Source of the DNA: Chrysochromulina tobinii
Taxonomy: Eukaryota > Haptophyta > Prymnesiales > Chrysochromulinaceae
Length of the DNA: 12,209 bases
Assembly (NCBI GenBank): GCA_001275005.1
Contig: JWZX01000943.1
Location: 1 to 12,209, forward strand
Direction of reading: 5' to 3'
A program made the position numbers and the translations under genes. Under the pieces are notes generated by a model. The model was not told where the DNA came from and ran no database searches. It saw nothing but the letters and a program-made list of their open reading frames with translations. How positions within the stretch are numbered: the stretch's first letter is position 1; the number at the start of each line of letters is the position of its first letter. Of this stretch, positions 1 to 12,209 are shown piece by piece.

Positions 1-124
1 TCGCGCACGCGCTAATTTCACGCTGGCGGTTAATCTCTGAGGCTTCCCTCCCGGTATTCAGACGAAACCGGGGGTGGGGAAGAACTTGCAACAACCACAC
101 CGCATCGTTCCTGTGGGCGCGCAG

Positions 125-7800
<7,676 letters not shown>

Positions 7801-7998
7801 GGCTTGCAGCGGAAGCCGGCCTGGGGGGATCTAGGTCCCTTGATTGCACCATCTTCTGCGGAATTCGGTACATGTAATGTTTCCAATCGTAAGCTCCGCG
7901 TGGTTTGATATTGAAACACCGCAAGGTAAAAGCCTGGAAGCAGGGGGACACACTGTGAAGACGCAGATTCTTCACAGGGCTTTTTGCCGATCCTGTCC
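7801..7998. promoter_or_regulatory. Divergent promoter region between the two genes
   Basis: Only 198 bp separate the kinase ATG (7800, minus) from the glycosyltransferase ATG (7999, plus), so both 5' UTRs and core promoters should lie here or overlap the genes. The middle (7850-7980) is clearly more AT-rich than its surroundings. I see no convincing TATA box; a CCAAT occurs at 7881-7885, which may be chance. Confidence 0.6.
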
Positions 7999-8058
7999 AT
8001 GCACTTGCTCTTCAATCGCGCAGCGCTGCTGCTGTCGCTCGCGGGGGTTGCCTCCGCG
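7999..8058 (+). other. Signal peptide of the glycosyltransferase
   Basis: Residues 1-20: Arg7 ahead of a hydrophobic core AALLLSLAGVA, with an AxA-type site (ASA, 18-20) before SEEN. It fits entry to the secretory pathway, as needed for a luminal glycosyltransferase. Confidence 0.8.
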
Positions 8059-10189
8059 AGCGAGGAGAATCCACGTGCACGAGAGGGCCCTCCGCGCGTG
8101 CACACCGTCTTCTGCGCCGAGTGCAGCGACAACTTCGATTACAAGAGCCTGGGTGTCTACTGGAGCCACGCGCTCTCGGGCATGCCCGGCAACGTGACGC
8201 GGCTGCTCGCGTGCGACGAGCAGCAGCTCAAGACGTACAAGGGGCTCAAGCTTGGACCGACATTCGTGCACAAGAACCATGGCCGCCTCTCGCACCGCCG
8301 CAAGAGCGACGAGCCCGCTCCCTTTGGCTCGCGCCCGAGCGATGGCTCACCATCGTACAACAAGCCCGCTTCGATCATGCACTGGGCGCTCGAGTCGGAG
8401 GAGGCGAAGCACGTGGACTACGTGCTGTACATCGATGCGGACATGCTGCTGCGCCGGCCGATGGATCCGATCCAGATGGGCGTCAAGAAGGGCGTCGTCG
8501 TGAGCGAGCACGTGGGCTATCTCGACGTCGGCATCAAGGCGAAGCTTCCATTCGAGTTCCTCCCGAAGGAACTCGCGGAGAATGCGGGCGCGGACCTTGA
8601 CGACCTGACGCCCCCGGGGGCCAACGGCAAGCGACACGCCTCCGGCGGCTGGTACCATTTCTTCCACATGGACGACATCAAGGTGATCGCGCCGCGCTGG
8701 CTGCATTGGTGCGAACAGGTACTTGCTACGAGCAGATGGCCTCTAATTCCCGCTCTGATGGTCCACGGGGGTCGCCACTGATGGCCACTGATGACGATGG
8801 AGTTTGCTGCCGCGCAGATGCGTCTCAACCCCCAAAAGTATTGGCGGATGGTGGACCCGACGACGGGGCTCCCGGGCGGCGTCGACCATGACATCCCCAC
8901 AGGTGATGCGTACGTGGGCCACGGTCAAGCTCCGTGGATCTCCGAAATGTACGGCTATGTCTTCGCTGCGTCGGAGGCGGGGCTACGCCATCGGCTCACC
9001 CACGGCGTCGTCGTCTACCCGGACGAAATTGGCGGAGGCCAGCCGGAGGAGCCCTCGATCATTCACTATGGCCTCCATTGCTCCGTTGGCTCCTTCCACT
9101 TTACAAAGTGTGCCGAGTGCCGCAGAGTGCCTCTGAGGTGACACTGATGAGATGGCCGCTGCGCTTGCTGTCGGTGTCCGTAGGTACACCCACGGAAACT
9201 TCAATGCTGTCGGCTGCAATGGCGATCTCTTTGGAGACCCTCCCAAACCTACTCACCTCGAGCGGCTCTGTTCCGAAACGGTGCTGACCCTGAACGACGC
9301 GATGTGCGTCTACTACACGCGCTCCAAGGAGGAAGGGGGCTGCGGCAAGACGCCCGCGGAGGCGCCCACGTGCCCCAAATGGAAGGAGCCGGAGCAGCGC
9401 ACGTGCGAGGATAAGGAGGCCAACTGCAAGTTATGGTCGAGCTCGGGCGAGTGCGCAAAGAACTCGGGCTTCATGCTCGGCTCGTGCCCCAGGAGCTGCG
9501 GCCACTGCGACGCGGCGCTGCAAGCGTCCGTGCCTGCGTGGAGTAGGGGGCTTGCGCTCGCCAAGGGCGAGATTGCACCTCCGATGCGCGAGATGCAGCC
9601 TAGCGTGGTCGCATGGGAGGAAGGCTATCCGGCTGGGCAGGTACACGCTGATTGCCTCTGATCGCCTCGGGTTGCCAATGAGTTGCCACGCATTGCGCCA
9701 CGGATTGTGCCACGGATTGTACCATCGGGCTGCCACTGATTTGCCATCGGATGCCCCGAGTTGCCTCTCTGAGCAAGGGCATGCTACCTAATATGGCATG
9801 GCACTTCCCATATGCACTGCATCTCTGAGCAAGTGCTCCCCGCCGCGCAGGCTTCGGTGGTGCATGCTGATTGCATGATGATTGCATGCTGATAACATGC
9901 TGATTGCATCTCTGAGCAAGTGCTCCCCGCCGCGCAGGCTTCGGAGGAGGATGTGTACGAGGAGATCTCAGCTCTGCGGAACAAGCGCGAGAAGAAGAGG
10001 CCGCGGGAGTCCGGGGAGGCTGCTCGAGTGCTTTTCGGGGGCAAAGCTGCTTTGGGGATGGCCCAGGAGGGAGCTAACGCGGAAGCGCGCAGGCTGGCCA
10101 GCAGTGGCGGCGGCGGCGAGGGGGGCGGCGAGGGCGACAAGCTCGACGTGCCTGGCAAGCTTCAGAACGGCGGCGGCGGCGGCGGCGTC

Positions 10190-10236
<47 letters not shown>

Positions 10237-10768
10237 GGCGCCCGCGTCCGACTTCGCGGCCAAAAGGAAAGCGAAGGAGGAGGCTGTAGCACGCTTGCGG
10301 GGCGCGGGGCTCGGTGGTGGGGTACACCCAGCGATGATGCCAGAGGGGTCCGCGCCCGATGCGTTCGCCGCCGCGATGGCGGCGGAGAAGCGGCGCAAGG
10401 TGATGCTGATGGAGGTGGAGAGGCTCAAGGGCGAAGCGACGGAGTACGGCGCCGTATTGGGCGGCGTCGAAGGGGGTCGTGAGGGCGCAGGTGACGGCGG
10501 CGCAGAGGATGGGCGTCGTCATGACCGCCACGGCGCTGTGCCTCACGCGGACCTCGAGCGCACTGCTGCCGCCGCTGCGAGCCTAGCCGTCGCCGCCGAG
10601 GGAGGGCACGCAGAAGGGGACGCCTCCCTCGCGACGCTCAAGTGGCAAATGTACGTGGGCTGGGTTGCCATCCTCGGGCTGTGCGGTGCGCTGGTGGGCC
10701 GCCGCTTCTGCACGCGCCGTGCCAAGCCCAAGGGCAAACCTGGTCATTTTGCTGCCCGGGCGCTCTGA
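7999..10768 (+). CDS. SERGT1: Peptidyl-serine alpha-galactosyltransferase-like (SGT/SERGT) with ShKT domain, 4 exons, complete
   Basis: Exons 7999-8718, 8818-9107, 9184-9640, 9938-10768 sum to 2298 nt, 765 aa, frames consistent. First ATG at 7999 begins a signal peptide (LLFNRAALLLSLAGVASA). Catalytic part (about 34-365): HTVFCAECSDNFDYKSLG, GNVTRLLAC, YNKPASIMHW, YIDADM with the DAD metal site (146-148), WISEMYGYVFAASEAGLRH and IIHYGL, all hallmarks of the plant/algal SGT-HPAT superfamily. The region after it (LTLNDAMCVYY) also resembles SERGT. Then an ShKT cysteine domain (411-445), a Gly-rich and charged stretch, and a membrane helix (727-743) followed by a basic tail: a type I membrane protein of the ER/Golgi. 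Known for the family (CAZy GT96, from memory): adds galactose to serine of hydroxyproline-rich glycoproteins. Exact acceptor here is inference; a related HPAT-type arabinosyltransferase activity is the alternative. Only one catalytic unit is present, against two tandem units in the land-plant enzyme as I recall it. Confidence 0.87.
8719..8817 (+). other. Intron 1 of the glycosyltransferase gene (99 bp)
   Basis: Donor CAG|GTACTT, acceptor TGCCGCGCAG|ATGCGT, phase 0. Contains three CTGATG elements (8757, 8779 and 8789 region), the same sense motif as in the kinase introns. An upstream AG at 8801-8802 would leave a different start to exon 2 and is less pyrimidine-rich. Confidence 0.75.
9108..9183 (+). 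other. Intron 2 of the glycosyltransferase gene (76 bp)
   Basis: Donor AA|GTGTGC, acceptor CGTAG|GTACAC, phase 2; joins SFHFTK to YTHGNFNAVGCN. One CTGATGAG element near the middle (9143-9150). Confidence 0.8.
9404..9508 (+). other. ShKT domain (residues 411-445)
   Basis: Six cysteines at 411, 418, 427, 438, 442 and 445 with the pattern C-x6-C-x8-C-x10-C-x3-C-x2-C and the family signature CEDKEANCKLW...GEC...CPRSCGHC. In other proteins this module often sits beside a secreted enzyme domain such as prolyl 4-hydroxylase; here it is likely a structural or interaction module, not a toxin. Confidence 0.88.
9641..9937 (+). other. Intron 3 of the glycosyltransferase gene (297 bp) with a duplicated acceptor
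   Basis: Donor CAG|GTACAC, acceptor CGCGCAG|GCTTCG, phase 0. A 40-bp exact copy of the acceptor and exon 4 start lies 87 bp upstream (9818-9857 against 9905-9944). The 5' half has degenerate ~10-bp units such as CGGATTGTGCCA, and the 3' half has CTGATTGCATG units. Confidence 0.85.
9818..9944. repeat. 40-bp exact direct repeat spanning the exon 4 acceptor
   Basis: 9818-9857 and 9905-9944 are identical (starts TGCATCTCTGAGCAAG), 87 bp apart. A third, shorter relative (CTCTCTGAGCAAGGGCATGC) lies at about 9764-9783. Confidence 0.95.
10083..10240 (+). repeat. GGC triplet tract coding poly-Gly in exon 4 of the glycosyltransferase
   Basis: The densest part, 10169-10237, is almost pure GGC and encodes about 23 Gly with one Val. 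It lies in the luminal stalk between the ShKT domain and the membrane helix. Confidence 0.9.
10649..10699 (+). other. C-terminal transmembrane helix of the glycosyltransferase
   Basis: MYVGWVAILGLCGALVG (727-743) followed by RRFCTRRAKPKGK, a positive-inside stop-transfer pattern. With the cleaved signal this predicts type I topology, with the catalytic part in the lumen. Confidence 0.8.
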
Positions 10769-11460
10769 GTGACGCGCATTACGGGGCTTCCAACGCATGT
10801 GGTTGCCGACGCGCTTCGTGCGCGAGAGTGGAGACGAGATGTGTGCATGTATCATGAATGGTAAATATCAGTCTTTTTTTAATAGATCATCTTAGATTGT
10901 CCACAGTACCACCGGTAAGAACCAATTCCCTACGCTGAACGCCGTACGCCGCCGCTGCGTCAGACCCGGAGAGCCGGCCGCCGGCTTCAACACGAAACCT
11001 TCATCTAGTTACGCATGCATAGAGCGTAACAAGAGCGTACAGTCTGTAACTATGATCATCGTTCATCCAATCAGCATCCCTATCGACATCGCGCCCGACG
11101 CTAAGTAGTACTACGTACTAGTCTTAAGTTAATGCGGTTATGAAGGGCAGAGGGAGGCGAGAGGCAAAGAACCGAATCTTAACGGGAGGCCAGGAGCGCC
11201 TTCGGCTCAAAGCAATTTCCTCGATGACGAAACGGCATGCGAAACGGCTCCACTCAAGTCTCCAAAAATGCATCGATGACGAAACGGCTCCCCGCCAACG
11301 ACCGTCATGAATATATTCTGCGACGAAACCGCGCTCCGCCCGCCCCCGCCCCTTCATTCCCACGTTTCCACAAAAGCCAGAATTTACACTCTCAGCCAAA
11401 GTAACGCAAAGTTGAGAATCCAGGACGGGAATATATAATACCTAACTTGCACGATACAAC
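10769..11460. other. Intergenic region, no gene seen
   Basis: This follows the TGA of the glycosyltransferase and should hold its 3' UTR. Base composition is visibly more even than in the genes. A T-run and AT-rich patch at 10860-10890 (CTTTTTTTAATAG) could mark the transcript end. AGCCGGCCGCCGGCT at 10971-10985 is a short palindrome. No credible open frame. Confidence 0.5.
11221..11337. repeat. Short dispersed direct repeat GACGAAACGGCTCC
   Basis: TCGATGACGAAACGGC at 11221-11236 and again at 11273-11288 (then CTCC), with partial copies GCGAAACGGCTCC at 11239-11251 and GCGACGAAACCGCGCTCC near 11320. Function unknown. Confidence 0.55.
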
Positions 11461-11480
11461 GTCACCAACCGACAATAGGG

Positions 11481-11930
11481 GGCTCTCGTGTCCCGGCCCT
11501 TTCACATAGCCATTGGCTGACCTCCGAGTCCGACGAGGTCTGTGTCGTCTCTCTCTCCGGGGCTCCCGGCCATTTCACATGGCCATTGGCTGACCTCCGA
11601 CGAGGTAGCAATATCTCTCTCTCCCGGGCTCCCGGCCATTTCACATGGCCATGGGCTACCCTCCGCCAAGGTAGCAACATCTCTCTCTCCGGGGCTCCCG
11701 GCCATTTCACATGGCCATGGGCTACCCTCCGCCAAGGTAGCAATATCTCTCTCTCTCCGGGGCTCCCGGCCATTTCTCATGGCCATGGGCTACCCTCCGC
11801 CAAGGTAGCAATATCTCTCTCTCTCCGGGGCTCCCGGCCATTTCACATGGCCATGGGCTACCCTCCGCCAAGGTAGCAATATCTCTCTCTCTCCGGGGCT
11901 CCCGGCCATTTCACACGGCCAGGGGCTGCC
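11481..11930. repeat. 66-68 bp minisatellite, about six to seven units
   Basis: The anchor GGCTCCCGGCCATTTC recurs at 11561, 11627, 11693, 11761, 11829 and 11897, with a degraded unit at about 11481. Early units are 66 bp, later ones 68 bp (longer CT tract). Each unit has CATGGCCATGGGCTACC, a CCAAGGTAGCAA box and a CTCTCTCTC tract. Open frames through it are repeat artefacts, since 68 is not a multiple of three. Confidence 0.93.
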
Positions 11931-12134
11931 ACCTTCTCACTCGCCTTCTCACTCACCATGTTTCTGAGGCCCCGGCAAAGTCGAGGTCGGCCGAAACGGG
12001 CGCAGTGACCGCTGCGAGCACACCGGACGTCAGACACCCTAACCCACAGAGTCGATCCATAGCCTTGGCACGTCACGATCCGTACTCCCCCCCTGCCCCC
12101 ATTGCTTCCGCCATGCTCGCTCCCGCTTTCCGCG

Positions 12135-12209
12135 TCAGCTCTTGATCGACTTGATCACCTCAATCATGATCGTGACCAGCAGGTTGAGCGATTCGACAAT
12201 GACCTCGCC
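12135..12209 (-). CDS. Possible 3' end of another gene (24 codons, runs off the window)
   Basis: The minus strand is open from the window edge to a TGA at 12135-12137 and reads GEVIVESLNLLVTIMIEVIK followed by SIKS: an amphipathic or hydrophobic helix with plausible codon use. It is too short to assign a family or to exclude chance. If real, the gene is convergent with the glycosyltransferase, and the minisatellite lies between their 3' ends. Confidence 0.35.
   Translation of the reverse strand, partial: GEVIVESLNLLVTIMIEVIKSIKS

Larger units (their letters stand above)
8098..9268 (+). other. Glycosyltransferase domain (residues ~34-365, exons 1-3)
   Basis: It runs from the HTVF strand to the LC-containing helix after GDPPKP. 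Contains DAD (146-148), the NKP-x-HW loop and the WISEMYGY motif, whose first coding base is in exon 2 after a clean phase-0 join at Q240-M241. One N-glycosylation sequon is visible (NVT, 65-67). Confidence 0.85.

Noticed and set aside
1-124. Search for a 3' neighbour or polyadenylation signal after the kinase stop
   Set aside because: Only 124 bp are available; no clear signal or coding end is visible.
7984-7998. Upstream extension of the glycosyltransferase start
   Set aside because: The codon at 7984 is TTG. The first ATG in frame is at 7999 and directly precedes a good signal peptide.
10074-10428. Minus-strand Arg-rich and Pro-rich frames near 10.1-10.4 kb
   Set aside because: They are antisense shadows of the GGC tract in exon 4 of the glycosyltransferase.
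11462-11876. Open frames on both strands through the minisatellite
   Set aside because: Their repeated peptides simply reflect the 66-68 bp units; 68-bp units shift frame, and no start or splice context supports a protein.

Overview
The window is nuclear DNA from a eukaryote, most likely a GC-rich unicellular alga. A haptophyte is my best guess; a green alga, pelagophyte or other microalga is possible. The reasons are two spliced genes with short introns, coding exons loaded with GC-rich triplet repeats, an alga/plant-type secretory glycosyltransferase, and an eIF2-alpha kinase. No operon, ribosome binding site, tRNA, rRNA or CRISPR array is visible.

Layout. (1) 125-7800, minus strand: a complete GCN2-type eIF2-alpha kinase gene of 15 exons and 14 introns. 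The spliced CDS is 5244 nt (1747 aa) and stays in frame through every junction. It encodes an RWD domain, a low-complexity linker, a protein kinase with a large insert, a HisRS-like domain and an anticodon-binding-like domain. (2) 7801-7998: a 198-bp divergent promoter region between the two start codons. (3) 7999-10768, plus strand: a complete 4-exon gene (2298 nt, 765 aa) for a secretory-pathway glycosyltransferase of the peptidyl-serine alpha-galactosyltransferase (SGT/SERGT) type, carrying an ShKT cysteine domain and a C-terminal membrane anchor. (4) 10769-12134: no gene seen; it holds a 66-68 bp minisatellite at about 11481-11930. (5) 12135-12209, minus strand: possibly the last 24 codons of another gene that runs off the window.

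The two genes have no obvious joint pathway: one senses uncharged tRNA in the cytosol, the other modifies secreted proteins. They share a promoter region and an unusual intron style. Almost every intron is built from short tandem units, mostly 10 bp, with a (C)TGATTGC or CTGATG core in the sense direction of its own gene, so the repeats switch strand where transcription does. Many introns also carry copies of the exon-intron junction: the end of the upstream exon repeated at the 3' end of the intron (a 30-bp exact repeat in intron 8, four copies in and around intron 13), or the acceptor plus the start of the next exon repeated inside the intron. Two GC-AG introns of the kinase gene are near-copies of each other. 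I read this as a locus where introns are born, copied and enlarged by tandem duplication or an introner-like process. It is the most interesting content of the window.
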